A stretch of DNA of 64,000 bases from NCBI RefSeq assembly GCF_003417065.2, contig NZ_QVLT01000010.1:1-64000 (forward strand), written 5' to 3'. This stretch comes from Hymenobacter lapidiphilus (lineage in GTDB: Bacteria; Bacteroidota; Bacteroidia; Cytophagales; Hymenobacteraceae). The stretch's first letter is position 1. Each line of letters starts with the position of its first letter. Below the pieces are notes generated by a model. It saw nothing but the letters and a program-made list of their open reading frames with translations. It searched no databases and was not told the origin of the DNA. Of this stretch, positions 31,583-41,477 are shown in pieces. Position numbers and translations under genes: made by a program.

Positions 31583-34500
31583 ATGAGGTTTCTCCCCCTG
31601 CTGCTGCGCATTTTAGCCGTCCTGGTACTGGGGCTGCTGCTGTTGGCAGGGGCGGGGTTGTGGGCGCTGCAGTCGGAATGGGGGCACCAGCGCCTGACGC
31701 AGCTGGTGCGCCAGCGACTGGCCGCCCACTCCGACCTGGTGCTGGCGCCACTGAAGCTGGATTACTCGCTGCTGCGCGATTTTCCTTATCTGACGGCCTC
31801 GCTGCACCATTTGTCGCTCACCGACACATCGGCGCGCCGGGCGGTAGAGGTGCTGCGCGTGGGCCGGGCCGATATGCGCCTGGCGCTGCGCCCGCTCTGG
31901 CACGGCCGCTTCGAAGTGCAGCGCCTGACGCTGCACAACGCCGAGTTCCGGCAGCTGACCGACTCGACGGGCCACGACTGGGGCCTGCGGGGCCGCGGGC
32001 CGCGCCGCACCCGCCCCCAGCTACCACCCGATTTCGACCTCGATTCGCTGATTATCGTGAACCTGCGGGTTTCCGACCGCAACGAGCTGCACCACAGCGG
32101 CTTTGGAGCGCGCGTAGCCCACGGGCGGCTGGCGGTGCGTACCCGTGGGGGCGTGGCCCGGGTGCAGGGCCGGCTGGTGGGCCGGCTCAATTACCTGCGC
32201 AGCAGCCGCAATCTTATTTTTTCGCAGGAAGACGTGGTGGCCCGGGTGCGCTACGGCTACGATTTCGGCCGGCGCGAAGGCACCTTCCGGCGCACCCGGG
32301 CCACGCTCAGTGGCGACACCGTACACATTAGCGGTACGCACCGCGGGGCCGGGCCGGGCGAACCCCGCGGGGCCCGCCTCAACCTGCACTTCCGGGGTTA
32401 CCAGCCGCTGCTGAAGGTGCTGCGGGTGGCGCTACCCAACAACCTGGAGCGCTACCTCGAAGGCACCACCAGCCCCAGCCGCGCCCGCATCGACTACACC
32501 ATTCGGGGGCTGACTGGCCCCACCGTGCGGCCGCGCACGGTGCTGCGCTTCGAGCTGCGCGACGCCCAGGTGCAGTGGCCCGACCCCGAACGCCGCATCC
32601 GCCGCTGGGATGCCCGCGGCGTGTTCGACAACGGCCCGGGCCACAACCTGCGCACCACTTACCTCACCTTCGAGCAGTGCCGTATCTACTCAACAGCCGG
32701 CCAGCTCGATGCCCAGCTGACGGTGCGCGACTTTACCCGGCCCCGGGTGCAGGGCCGGGTGCGGGGCCGCACCGAGCTGCAAACCCTGGCCGCCGTAGTG
32801 GTGCCCGACCTGTGGCGGGCCCGGAGCGGTGCGGCCGCCCTCGACCTGGAGCTGGATGGCTGGCTGCCCAGCTTCAGGCCGCGGCGGGCCGGGCCGGGCC
32901 GGCGGCCGCTACGCCTGCCGGTATCGGTGAAGGGTACCGTTAGCCTGGAAAACGCCTTCTTTGATATCCCGAACCGGCAGGCCCGGATGCGTGCGCTCAA
33001 CGTGCGGGTCCGGCTGAACGACAGCCTCTGGAAGCTTGAAAACCTGACCGGGCAGCTCAATGGCATGCACCTGCAGGCCGACGCTACTACTACAAATCTG
33101 CTGGCCTACGCGAGCGGGCAGCACCCCACCACCCACATCAGCGGCTCGCTGAGCGTGGATGAGCTGCGCCTGCCCGAGTTGCGGCGGCTGCTGGCTCCAC
33201 CGCGCCACCCTACCCGCAGGCCGGCCGCCACCACCGACGCCGACCCGGCCCAGGCAGCCGATATGCTGACTATTTTGCCAGCCGGCCTGCGCCTGGATGG
33301 CGTGCGCCTGCGTTGCGCCCGGCTGGTACTGGCAGACGATACGCTGCACGAGCTGGCCGCCACCGTACACCACGACGGCGGCCGGGTGGCGCTGCGCGAC
33401 CTGCAGGTGCGGGTGTGGGGCGGGCAGCTGGGCGGGCAGGCCAGCTGGTCCACCGACAACCAGTCGGGCTCCGAGCCGGTGCAGGTGCGCCTGAAGGTGC
33501 AGGTTCCCAACCTGAGCTACGAGCGGCTGCTGGCCCGCATTTCGCGCCCGCCCCGCCGCCCACCGGGGCAAGGCAACAACGACCCTACGCTGCGCGAGAT
33601 TCTACTATCTACCAGCGGCCGCATCGATGTGGCTATCGGCCAACTGCAGCTAACGGACGCCAGCAGCCTCCACCAGTTGCGCTTTCATGTAGATAAAACC
33701 GGACCCGCTTTTCAGATTCCTGACCTTACGTTCCGCACCAATACCGGCGGGCAGGGCAGCATCCGGGCGCAGGCAACGCTGGCGGGCATTCAGCTGACCC
33801 GGGCGCGTGCCATAGTGGAGCTGCACTACGATACGCTGAACGTGCAGCGCTTTCTGAAGCTACTCGCCGACCTGGGAACCGTACCACCACCCGACCAGAC
33901 CCACGTCCGGCAGTCGGGCCGCGAGACGCGGGCCGACCGGGCCGCCAACCGGGCCGCCGGACGGCCGCTCCGCAGACCACGCCCCGGCCGACCAGCCCGG
34001 CCGGCGTCGCCGTTTCTGGACGGTACCATTACAGGGCAGGTGCACGTAACGGCCAACCGCATGCACTACGGTGTGCTGCGGGGTACCGATTTTGACCTGC
34101 TTACCACCCTCGAAGCCGGCCAGGCCCGCCTGGAAAGCTGCACGGTGCAGGCTTTTGGGGGCGAGCTGACCCTACGCGGAGTAATGCGCACCGATTCCGG
34201 TGCCAACCACCATCCATTACGCGCCCATATGCAGCTGCGCAACGTGGAGCTACCCCAGCTGTTTGCGCTGGCCATCCCGCTGGGCCTCGATGTGCTGGGG
34301 CCCGACAACGTGCGGGGCCGCATGCAGGCCGAGGCCACCATCCGCACCGACCTCGACCAGACCTTCCTGCCCCGCCTGGCCACCACCCGCGCGCTGGTGC
34401 AGGCCGATTTAGTTAAACTGGAGCTGCTGGAAGTAGATGCGCTAATGCAGGCACTGCGGATGCTGAGCCCGCGCCGCACCAGCCACCTGTTCTTCGAACC

Positions 34501-34855
34501 GGTGCAGGCCGATTTTCTGCTCGACAAAGGCCAGCTGCTGATTCCCGACCTCAACCTGAGCAGCAACCTGACCGATATGCAGGTAACCGGCGAGTACGGC
34601 CTCGACGGCCGCGCCGACCTGTTTGTAGGCCTGAGTCCGCTGCAAACCCTGTTCGGCAACAACCGCAAACGCGTCGAGCGAATCCGGAGCGGCGAGGCCA
34701 CGGAGCGTCGCAGCCGGGGCCTTATCTACCTGCAGCTGCACCGCCAGCCCGGCAGCCGCTACAGGGTGCGGCTCTTCAAAAAGCAGCAGCAACGCCAGCA
34801 GCAGGCCGAAGTGCAGGAAAAGTACCAGCGCCTACTCCGCCTTTTTGCGGATTGA
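31583..34855 (+). CDS. AsmA-like very large envelope protein
   Basis: A 1090-aa protein with an N-terminal membrane helix (LLLRILAVLVLGLLLLAGAG) and a long periplasmic, beta-rich region. Repeated strands (LRDARVQWP, LNVRVRLNDSLWKLENLTG) and a C-terminal part with LMQALRMLSP, LSSNLTDMQVTGEYGLDGRA and DLFVGLSPLQTL are those of the AsmA/YhdP/TamB repeating beta-groove group, which moves phospholipids between membranes. In Bacteroidota such proteins are common but their cargo is not known. The end is a Gln/Lys-rich helix. Unusually Arg- and Pro-rich in residues 760-800. Followed by an inverted repeat. Confidence 0.72.
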   Translation: MRFLPLLLRILAVLVLGLLLLAGAGLWALQSEWGHQRLTQLVRQRLAAHSDLVLAPLKLDYSLLRDFPYLTASLHHLSLTDTSARRAVEVLRVGRADMRLALRPLWHGRFEVQRLTLHNAEFRQLTDSTGHDWGLRGRGPRRTRPQLPPDFDLDSLIIVNLRVSDRNELHHSGFGARVAHGRLAVRTRGGVARVQGRLVGRLNYLRSSRNLIFSQEDVVARVRYGYDFGRREGTFRRTRATLSGDTVHISGTHRGAGPGEPRGARLNLHFRGYQPLLKVLRVALPNNLERYLEGTTSPSRARIDYTIRGLTGPTVRPRTVLRFELRDAQVQWPDPERRIRRWDARGVFDNGPGHNLRTTYLTFEQCRIYSTAGQLDAQLTVRDFTRPRVQGRVRGRTELQTLAAVVVPDLWRARSGAAALDLELDGWLPSFRPRRAGPGRRPLRLPVSVKGTVSLENAFFDIPNRQARMRALNVRVRLNDSLWKLENLTGQLNGMHLQADATTTNLLAYASGQHPTTHISGSLSVDELRLPELRRLLAPPRHPTRRPAATTDADPAQAADMLTILPAGLRLDGVRLRCARLVLADDTLHELAATVHHDGGRVALRDLQVRVWGGQLGGQASWSTDNQSGSEPVQVRLKVQVPNLSYERLLARISRPPRRPPGQGNNDPTLREILLSTSGRIDVAIGQLQLTDASSLHQLRFHVDKTGPAFQIPDLTFRTNTGGQGSIRAQATLAGIQLTRARAIVELHYDTLNVQRFLKLLADLGTVPPPDQTHVRQSGRETRADRAANRAAGRPLRRPRPGRPARPASPFLDGTITGQVHVTANRMHYGVLRGTDFDLLTTLEAGQARLESCTVQAFGGELTLRGVMRTDSGANHHPLRAHMQLRNVELPQLFALAIPLGLDVLGPDNVRGRMQAEATIRTDLDQTFLPRLATTRALVQADLVKLELLEVDALMQALRMLSPRRTSHLFFEPVQADFLLDKGQLLIPDLNLSSNLTDMQVTGEYGLDGRADLFVGLSPLQTLFGNNRKRVERIRSGEATERRSRGLIYLQLHRQPGSRYRVRLFKKQQQRQQQAEVQEKYQRLLRLFAD

Positions 34856-34872
34856 GTGAGGGGGTAAAAGAC

Positions 34873-34975
34873 CGGTCATTCTGAGCGCAGCCGAAGAATC
34901 TTTACCGCCAAACTAACTCCCGAACACGGGGCTACTTTGGCGGTAGAGATTCTTCGGCTGCGCTCAGAATGACCG
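34873..34975. repeat. Inverted repeat, GTCATTCTGAGCG family (copy C)
   Basis: 40-bp arms 34873-34912 and 34936-34975, one or two mismatches. Core GGTCATTCTGAGCGCAGCCG then AAGAATCTTTACCGCC. Between convergent AsmA-like and histidine kinase genes. Confidence 0.88.
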
Positions 34976-35011
34976 TTTTCTTTATCCTTTTCACTTCCCC
35001 CCTTTCCTGCT

Positions 35012-37162
35012 CTACTCCTGCTTCAGCGGCAGCGTAAGGGTGAATTCGGTGAAGTTGCCTTCCTCTGAAACAACGCGTAGGGTGCCACCGTGGCCTTTGG
35101 TGATAATATCGTGAGCCAGCGAGAGGCCTAGGCCGGTGCCCTCGCCCACAGGCTTGGTAGTGAAGAACGGCTGAAAGATGCGCTGTTGCACTGCGGGGCT
35201 CATGCCGGTACCGTTGTCGCGCACCTTCACCTGTACCTGGCCGGCCAGCAGCGCGGTGCTTACCCGCAGCTCGGGCACGTAGCCGGGCCCCGCCACCGCC
35301 GCCCGACCGGCCAGCGCGTAGAGGGAGTTGGTGAACAGGTTGAGCAGCACGCGCTCTACTTCGGGCACCAGCACGGGCACCGGGGGCAGGTCGTCGCCCA
35401 GCACGGGGTGCAGCACGCCGGCGGGCAGCAGCAGGGCCGTATCGGGGCGACCTTCGTAGGCCAGGCGCAGCTGCCGGGCTACCAAGGCGTTGATGTTGGT
35501 AGGCTTTGGGGCAGCGGCACCGGTGCGGGCGTGGGCCAGCATGCTGTTGATGATGGACGAAGCCCGCTGCCCGTGCTGGCTGATTTCGTGCAGGTTGCGC
35601 CGCAGCCCGCTCATGATTTCTTCCCCCAGTTCGTCGGGAACACCGGTAGCGGGGCCGCCCGCTCCTGCTGCCGCGGCCGTTTCCTGCTCCAGCAGCTCGT
35701 TGCTAACCAAGGCCAGCCGGTTCATGAAGTTGAGCGGGTTCTGCAGCTCGTGCGCAATCCCGGCCGACAGCTCGCCCACGAAGGCCCACTTTTCGGCCGC
35801 CACCAGCTGGCGCTGGGTGGCCACCAGCTCGGCCTGCTGGCGGCTCAATTGCTCGTAGGCGCGCTTTTTCTGGCGGTAGTTGCGCCCCAGCACCACGCTC
35901 AGCCCCGTTACCAGCACCAGCCCGATCCCCGACACGCCCAGTAGCCACTGCTGCTGCTGGTTTTGCTGGCGCACCATAGCCGTTGCGCGGGTCAGCTCGC
36001 CGATGCGGTTATGCTGTTGCCGCAGCTCGAAGCCATACTGGAGCGCCGCCGTGCGCCGAATCAGGGCGCGGCTGCTGAGGCTGTCGTCGTAGGCGGCAAA
36101 GAGGCGGTGGTAGCGGTAGGCGTCGGCGAAGCGGCCCAGCCGGGCACTGGCTTCGGCCAGCACCCGGCTGCCGTCGCGGATATCTTCTTTCACGCCCCGC
36201 TGCTGGCTGGCCTGCAGGCCCGGCCGGCCATAATAAATGGCGCTATCGGGCCGGCGCAGGCGCAGCTGGGCGCGGGCCATCACCAAATCTACCAGCGGCA
36301 GGTAGCCCACCACATCGAGGCGGCGCAGTTCGGCGCGGGCCTGGCGGGCGTAGCGCAGGGCCTCGGCCGGGCGGCCCTGGCGCTCGGCCATATCGGCTAT
36401 GTACACTTCCAGCACCATGCGGCCGGGGTTGTCGCCGAGGCTACGGGCCAGCGCGGCCCCTTCGGTGTAGTAGCGGCGGGCCTGCGTCCACTGGCCCTGA
36501 GCCTGGTACAGGTCGCCGAGGCCGCGCAGGCTTTGGGCCACGCCCCCTTGGTCGTTGGTTTGCCGGGCCAGGGTACGGCTTTGCTCCAGGTAGGCCAGGG
36601 CCTGCCCGTACTCGCCTAGCTGGGTGCTGATAACGCCCAGCTGGGCGTTGGTGAGCACCAGCCACTTGTTGTCGCGCAGTTTTTCGGCCTGCGTGAGGCC
36701 CTCTTGGGCGCTGGCCAGGGCCTTGGCATAGTTACCCTGCCCGAAGTAGATGTAGCCCAAGTTGTAGCCCACCCCAATCAGGTTGAGCGAGTCGCGGCGC
36801 TGCCGAAAAATGCGGGAAGCCTGCTGGGTAAAGGCCAGCGCCGGCGCGTACTCGTTGCGTTTACGGTAATAGAAGCCCAGCCCCAGCCAAGCCTTGGCCT
36901 GGCCCGGGGCGTAGCCTAGCCGGGTAGCCAGCGCGGCCGCCTCCTCGAAGCGGGTGCGCGACAGGCGCGGGTTGGAGGAGCGCAGCTCGAAAGCCAGCTG
37001 GTTGAGCTGCTGCACGCGAATGGTATCGGCGGCGGCCGGGGCTTTGGGGGTGGAGGCGCGTAGCGGAGCCAACGGCAGCAGCAGCCCCAGCAACAAGAGC
37101 AGCAGTACCAACAGTGGCCGCAACAGCCTCACTTTCCGCAGAATCAAGAGTACATTACCCAT
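35012..37162 (-). CDS. Sensor histidine kinase with periplasmic TPR sensor
   Basis: A 716-aa kinase. Signal/anchor helix (residues 14-33, leucine-rich), TPR-like repeats from about 65 to 370 (ALAFTQQASRIFR, ALAYLEQSRTLAR), a membrane helix about 407-427, a coiled linker, then the H-box GIAHELQNPLNFMNR with phospho-accepting His 471, N-box NLFTNSLYAL (Asn 612), G1 DNGTGM (649-654) and G2 GEGTGLGLSLA. This Tpr-HK plan is frequent in Cytophagales. No response regulator is next to it, so it is an orphan. Signal unknown. On the minus strand, 110 bp downstream of dgt. Confidence 0.88.
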   Translation of the reverse strand: MGNVLLILRKVRLLRPLLVLLLLLLGLLLPLAPLRASTPKAPAAADTIRVQQLNQLAFELRSSNPRLSRTRFEEAAALATRLGYAPGQAKAWLGLGFYYRKRNEYAPALAFTQQASRIFRQRRDSLNLIGVGYNLGYIYFGQGNYAKALASAQEGLTQAEKLRDNKWLVLTNAQLGVISTQLGEYGQALAYLEQSRTLARQTNDQGGVAQSLRGLGDLYQAQGQWTQARRYYTEGAALARSLGDNPGRMVLEVYIADMAERQGRPAEALRYARQARAELRRLDVVGYLPLVDLVMARAQLRLRRPDSAIYYGRPGLQASQQRGVKEDIRDGSRVLAEASARLGRFADAYRYHRLFAAYDDSLSSRALIRRTAALQYGFELRQQHNRIGELTRATAMVRQQNQQQQWLLGVSGIGLVLVTGLSVVLGRNYRQKKRAYEQLSRQQAELVATQRQLVAAEKWAFVGELSAGIAHELQNPLNFMNRLALVSNELLEQETAAAAGAGGPATGVPDELGEEIMSGLRRNLHEISQHGQRASSIINSMLAHARTGAAAPKPTNINALVARQLRLAYEGRPDTALLLPAGVLHPVLGDDLPPVPVLVPEVERVLLNLFTNSLYALAGRAAVAGPGYVPELRVSTALLAGQVQVKVRDNGTGMSPAVQQRIFQPFFTTKPVGEGTGLGLSLAHDIITKGHGGTLRVVSEEGNFTEFTLTLPLKQE

Positions 37163-37276
37163 ATAAGGCTGCTAAGATATTGCCTTATAAGGTAAACCAC
37201 CGGCCAAAGGCTCCGGCATCCGGCCGGGCATGGGCCGGGTATTCGTTTAGGTGCGTGCCGGGGCAGTTTTTGGCGG

Positions 37277-38698
37277 CTAGAAACCTTTGGGCAGGTCGAT
37301 GCCGCGGATGGTTCGGAACAGACCCAGCGCATTCTGGTCGGTAAGGCCGCCGATGTAGTCGGTGAGCAGGATGATTTGCTCGTAGGCACCCGCGTCCTGC
37401 TGGGGGCCGGTGCCGCGGAACTGCTCGGGCAGCAGCTGGCGCAGCTTACGCGAGCGGGCACTGTCGTGGGGGTCGAAGGTGGCGGCCAGAAAAGCGTCGA
37501 GCAGCCCGCCGAGCACCTCGAAGCCGGCGGCTTCAATTTCGAGCACCGGCCGGCTCTGGTAGAAGTGGTGGGCGGTGAGGCGTTGAACTTCCTCAAGCTG
37601 CTCCCAGCAGTCGAGCTGGCGCACCAGCGGCTCGTCGAGGTAGCCGCGCAGCAGCTGGGGCGCGCGGTCGGCGAAGCGGCGGGCAGTTTGCTGCACGAGT
37701 TGGTTGATGAGACGGGCGCGCAGGTAGCCCAGCTCCTCGCGCCAGTCGCGCCACTCCACCGAGCCGCGCCGGGTGGGCGCGTCGCCGAGCATATCGCGCA
37801 GCAGCGCCAGGCCTTTATCGCACGGAATCAGGCCCAATTTGAGGCCGTCCTCGAAGTCAATAATGCGGTAGCAGATGTCGTCGGCCGCTTCTACCAGGAA
37901 AGCCAGCGGGTGCCGGTGGTAGAAGCCGGCGGCCTCCGAATCGGCCGGTTTGGGCAGCAGGCCCAGCTCGCGGGCCACCTCCTCGAAACGGGCGGATTCG
38001 GTCTGGAAGTAGCCGTATTTCTTCTCGCTGGTGCTCTGGGTGAGGGCCTGTTCGGGCACTACCGAGGGGCGCGGGTACTTGCTGAACGCGCCCAGCGTGG
38101 CATACGTGAGGCCCAGCCCGGCCGAGCCGCTACTGTGAGCCGCGTAGGTGTGGGTGAGCACTCGGAAGCCGGCCGCGTTGCCCTCGAAATGCTGCAAATC
38201 GGCGCGCTGGGCCTCGCTGAGCATGCGCACGAACGGCTCGGCGGCTGATGAGCGGAAGTAGGCCGAAATAGCGTCCTCGCCCGAGTGGCCGAAGGGCGGG
38301 TTGCCGATGTCGTGGGCCAGGCAGGCGGCGGCCACAATGTCGCCGAAGTCGGAATCGAGGTGGGGCAGCTCGTCGGCCAGCCCTTCGGTTTCCTCAAGCA
38401 GCAGTCGTCCCCCGAGGCGGCCGAGCGAGCGGCCCACGCAGGCAGTTTCGAGCGAGTGCGTGAGGCGGGTGTGCACGAAGTCGGTTTCGGGCAGGGGCAT
38501 GACCTGGGTTTTGCGCTGCAGCCGCCGGAAGGCCGAGCTGAACACCACCCGGTCGTAGTCGGCCACAAAGGCCCCGCGCACCGGCGCCGCCTCCGTCACG
38601 ACGTGCAGCTGGGGCTGCTCGGGGTAGCGGCGGCGGCTCAGCAGCTGGCCCCAGCGCATGGTGGGGGCATTTTCGTCGGGAGGCGTGAGGTGAAGCAT
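37277..38698 (-). CDS. dgt: Deoxyguanosine triphosphate triphosphohydrolase
   Basis: HD-domain enzyme releasing triphosphate from dGTP, controlling dNTP pools. The 473-aa length fits. Metal-binding motifs are seen: VFSSAFRRLQRKTQVMPLP, FVHTRLTHSLETACVGRSLG (first His), ACLAHDIGNPPFGHSGEDAI (HD pair) and ADDICYRIIDFEDGLKLGL (last Asp). This is the type 1 family. Preceded by a long palindrome in the gap to the DUF1361 gene. dgt-like HD enzymes are also used in phage defence, but nothing here points that way. Confidence 0.93.
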   Translation of the reverse strand: MLHLTPPDENAPTMRWGQLLSRRRYPEQPQLHVVTEAAPVRGAFVADYDRVVFSSAFRRLQRKTQVMPLPETDFVHTRLTHSLETACVGRSLGRLGGRLLLEETEGLADELPHLDSDFGDIVAAACLAHDIGNPPFGHSGEDAISAYFRSSAAEPFVRMLSEAQRADLQHFEGNAAGFRVLTHTYAAHSSGSAGLGLTYATLGAFSKYPRPSVVPEQALTQSTSEKKYGYFQTESARFEEVARELGLLPKPADSEAAGFYHRHPLAFLVEAADDICYRIIDFEDGLKLGLIPCDKGLALLRDMLGDAPTRRGSVEWRDWREELGYLRARLINQLVQQTARRFADRAPQLLRGYLDEPLVRQLDCWEQLEEVQRLTAHHFYQSRPVLEIEAAGFEVLGGLLDAFLAATFDPHDSARSRKLRQLLPEQFRGTGPQQDAGAYEQIILLTDYIGGLTDQNALGLFRTIRGIDLPKGF

Positions 38699-38727
38699 GG
38701 TAGATGGTTTTGGGCTGATTGAACGAT

Positions 38728-38879
38728 GTAGGGGCGGGGCTTAGCTGCGCTGTCCTTCGGTTGTCCCCGCCCGCCGTTGAACGGAATCATTGTACGAGTG
38801 TACCGGTTTTATTCAACGGCAACCGTTCAAAGGCGGGCGGGGGCAACCGAAGGACAGCGCAGCTAAGCCCTGCCCCTAC
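38728..38879. repeat. Long inverted repeat between dgt and the DUF1361 gene
   Basis: Arms 38728-38782 and 38824-38879, with core GTAGGGGCGGGGCTTAGCTG and CGCTGTCCTTCGGTTG, and an inner CCGTTGAACGG/CCGTTCAA pair. It is not the GTCATTCTGAGC family. Confidence 0.82.
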
Positions 38880-38887
38880 GGCACAAA

Positions 38888-39580
38888 TCACTCCTCCCGC
38901 TCCTCTCCCACCCTACCCAGCAACCGCACGGTGGCGTAGCCGAGCAGCAGAAACAAGCCGTAGAGCAGCGTAACGCCCCAGGTGCCGAGGTAGGCGCGCG
39001 GGTGCAGCAAGCGGGTGAGAATGTCGTAGAACAAGCTGACGGGGTTGGTGAGCACGTCCCAGCTATTGAAGCGCAGGTAGCGGCCCAGGTAGATGCCGAA
39101 GCTGCTCAGCAGCAGCGCCAGCGTGGCAAAGCCCCAGCCGGTCAGCACGCCCAGCCGCCGCGTTACGAGCTGCTGCATATCCAGCAGCGAGGCGTAGGCC
39201 AGCATCAGGCCGTTCCAGGCGCAGCTCAGCAGCAAGGCCAGATCGTACCAGTAGGGCACGCCGGGGCGCGGGTGCAGGTGGAACAGGTCGGTGAGGATGT
39301 AGGGCGCGTTGGGAAAGAACAGCAGCCAGGCCGCCCCCACCGGCAGCAGCACGCGGGCCCGCAGCTGCCCGGCGCTCAGGCCCAGCATGGTGCTCAGCCC
39401 AAACGGCACCAGGGCCAGAAACAGGTTCCAAAGCAAAAACACAAATGTGAGCTGGCGCGTCAGCAGCACCCGGCCGGTAATCAGGGCCACGCTCAGGGCC
39501 AGTGAGAGGCCCAGCACCAACAGCAGATTCAGGCGCTGCCGCAACTGGGTCTGAGAAAATGTGCTAACCGACATCGACAT
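38888..39580 (-). CDS. DUF1361 integral membrane protein
   Basis: A 230-aa polytopic protein, about six membrane helices (LLLVLGLSLALSVALITGRV, FVFLLWNLFLALVPFGLST, WGFATLALLLSSFGIYLG and others). The segment FFPNAPYILTDLFHLHPRP followed by WYDLALLLSCAWNGLMLAY is the DUF1361 signature. Function unknown. Several Met codons are close together at the start (M1, M3); the first is used. Confidence 0.82.
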   Translation of the reverse strand: MSMSVSTFSQTQLRQRLNLLLVLGLSLALSVALITGRVLLTRQLTFVFLLWNLFLALVPFGLSTMLGLSAGQLRARVLLPVGAAWLLFFPNAPYILTDLFHLHPRPGVPYWYDLALLLSCAWNGLMLAYASLLDMQQLVTRRLGVLTGWGFATLALLLSSFGIYLGRYLRFNSWDVLTNPVSLFYDILTRLLHPRAYLGTWGVTLLYGLFLLLGYATVRLLGRVGEEREE

Positions 39581-39627
39581 GCCCGCAAATACGGGAATTT
39601 CAATCGTAGGAGCCTGGAACGCAAGAA

Positions 39628-39832
39628 TTCAAACCCACAACGCGGCCCAACGAACTCGTAACGCAGACGAATGAACCTACAACGCGGACGTGTGAACCCA
39701 TAACTTGGCCGAATGAACCCGTAACGCGGACGAGCGCACGCATAGCGCGTCTAATCGAAGCCGCCACATGGCCGAATGAACCCGCAACGTGGCTGAGTGA
39801 GTCCGTAACGCAGCTAATTGAACCTGATTGGG
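39628..39832. repeat. Degenerate tandem repeat, 21-bp unit, about ten copies
   Basis: Units of 21 bp of the form AATGAACCCGTAACGCGGAC plus G, with substitutions but no clear indels, fill the gap between the DUF1361 and tolC-like genes. On the plus strand they read as an open heptapeptide repeat N-E-P-V-T-R-T with no start codon. Flanking genes are both on the minus strand. Confidence 0.8.
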
Positions 39833-39869
39833 CGTCTGCAAAAGGAAGCCGTATGCCTGTAGCGCGAAG

Positions 39870-41338
39870 CTACAGCTGCTCCTCCACGATGCCGCCGGCG
39901 GCCCAGCGCAGGGTGGCCTGGGTCTGGGCGTACTTGGCCTGCAGCTCGGCCAGCTTCTGGCTGGCCTCCAGCAGCTTGGTATCGCGCGAGTTGAGCAGGA
40001 ACACCGAGCTTTCGCCGTTTTCGAAGCGGGTTTGCTCCCCGTCGCGCAGGCGCTGGGCGTTGGCTACTACTTGCTGCTGCAGAGCCAGCTGCTCGCGCAG
40101 GGCGGCCCAGCTGTTGGCCACGGTCAGCACCCCGGTTTCGATTTCGCGAGTATCCTGTTGCAGCGCCAGCTCGGTGTCCTGCTGTTTGAGGCGGTTGAGC
40201 TGGAGCTTGGCCCGCTCCTGGCGCAGCAGCAAGGGGTAGGCGAAGCTCACGCCCAGCTTGTAGTTGTTCTGCAGGTAGCTGCCACTCAGGCTGGCGGCCT
40301 TCTCGGGGGCGAAAGGCTGGCCGGCCTGTAATATATTATAGTCGAGGTTGAGCTTGGGCAGCAGCTTGTTGCGCAGTAGCCGGTTTTCCACGGAAAGCTG
40401 CAGCAGCTTGGCGCGGCTCTTCTGCAGCTCCGGATGAATCTGCTGAGCCAGGGCCGTGAGGGCGGCCACCGAATCGGGGGGCAGCGTGCGCCAGTCGGCG
40501 GGGCCGGGCAGCAGCTGTGGGCGGGCGGTGAGCGGCAGGTTCAGGGGCTGCTGCTGCTCGTTCCAGAGGTAGTTGCTCAGCAGCAACGTAGCGTTCTGGA
40601 ACTCCATTTGGGCCTGGCTCAGGTCGGCCTGCCGCTTCTGCAGCTCGCCCAGCGCCTCCACCGAGTCGATGGCCGCCAAATCGCCAAAAATTACGCGCTG
40701 GCGCACGGCCCGGAAGCGCACGTCGCCCAGCACCAAGTTCTGGCGGTTCAGCTCCAGCTGGCGGTAGCGCAGCGTCCAGTCCCAGTAATCTTTGGCGGCC
40801 TGCAGCAGCAGCTTGTTGAGGGCCCCGCGGCGCTCGGCTTCGGCCAAGCCCTGCAGGGCCTGGGCCTGGCGCACGGCGGCGCGGCGCTCGTCAATCAGCA
40901 GGCCCTGGGCCAGCGGCACCGACAGGCCCAGATAGCTCAGGCCGCCCGGGGCGGTGGAGTTTTCGGGGTTGATGTACTGGCCGGTGCCCCGCTCGTAGCC
41001 GGCCTTCACCTCGAAGCCGTACCAGACCGGCACCCGCAGCTGGCTGTCCCAGTCGTGGAAATACTCCTGGCCCTTGAAGGTTTTGCCGTAGTACTTGCTG
41101 GTGGCGGTAGGGTCGAACAGGCCACGGGCGTAGCGCACCTCCTGGCGGGCACGCTCGGGCAGCAGCCCCGCCTGCCGGGCCACCGGATGGCGCAGCGTCA
41201 CGTAGGCCAGCAGGTCGGCCAGCCCGAACACCCGCCCCGAATCGGCGCCGGCGCCGGGGCAGCCAGCGGCACCTGGGCGCGGGCGGAGGAGGCGCTCAGC
41301 CAAGTCAGCAGCAGAAAAAGAACGATTCGGAAGGGCAT
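39870..41338 (-). CDS. TolC-family outer-membrane protein, frameshifted in the signal-peptide region
   Basis: Outer-membrane channel of the exporter encoded just upstream. The main frame, from GRVFGLADLLAYVTLRHPVA onward (about 470 aa), has the OEP repeats (RRAAVRQAQALQGLAEAERR, LRQQLALQQQVVANAQRL). It lacks a signal peptide, but ATG 41338 in another frame reads MPFRIVLFLLLTWLSASSAR and AQVPLAAPAPAP, a perfect signal peptide. One missing base in the repeated GGCGCCGGC tract near 41245-41265 would join the two. Order TetR, ABC, HlyD, TolC on the minus strand implies one transport unit. Confidence 0.82.
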
Positions 41339-41477
41339 TGGCACGTGATGCTACTGGATGGCTTACGCAGTGAGGTAGGCATGTGGCACGAAGCTCCAGC
41401 TTCGCGTTACGACCTGATTGGGTAAACCCTATATCAAACTACTGGTCAGATTTGCCCGCAGTGGGCCGGCTCTGCTA

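Noticed and set aside
37277..38698. dgt as a phage-defence dGTPase
   Set aside because: No defence genes nearby and the full family length and motifs indicate the ordinary housekeeping enzyme.
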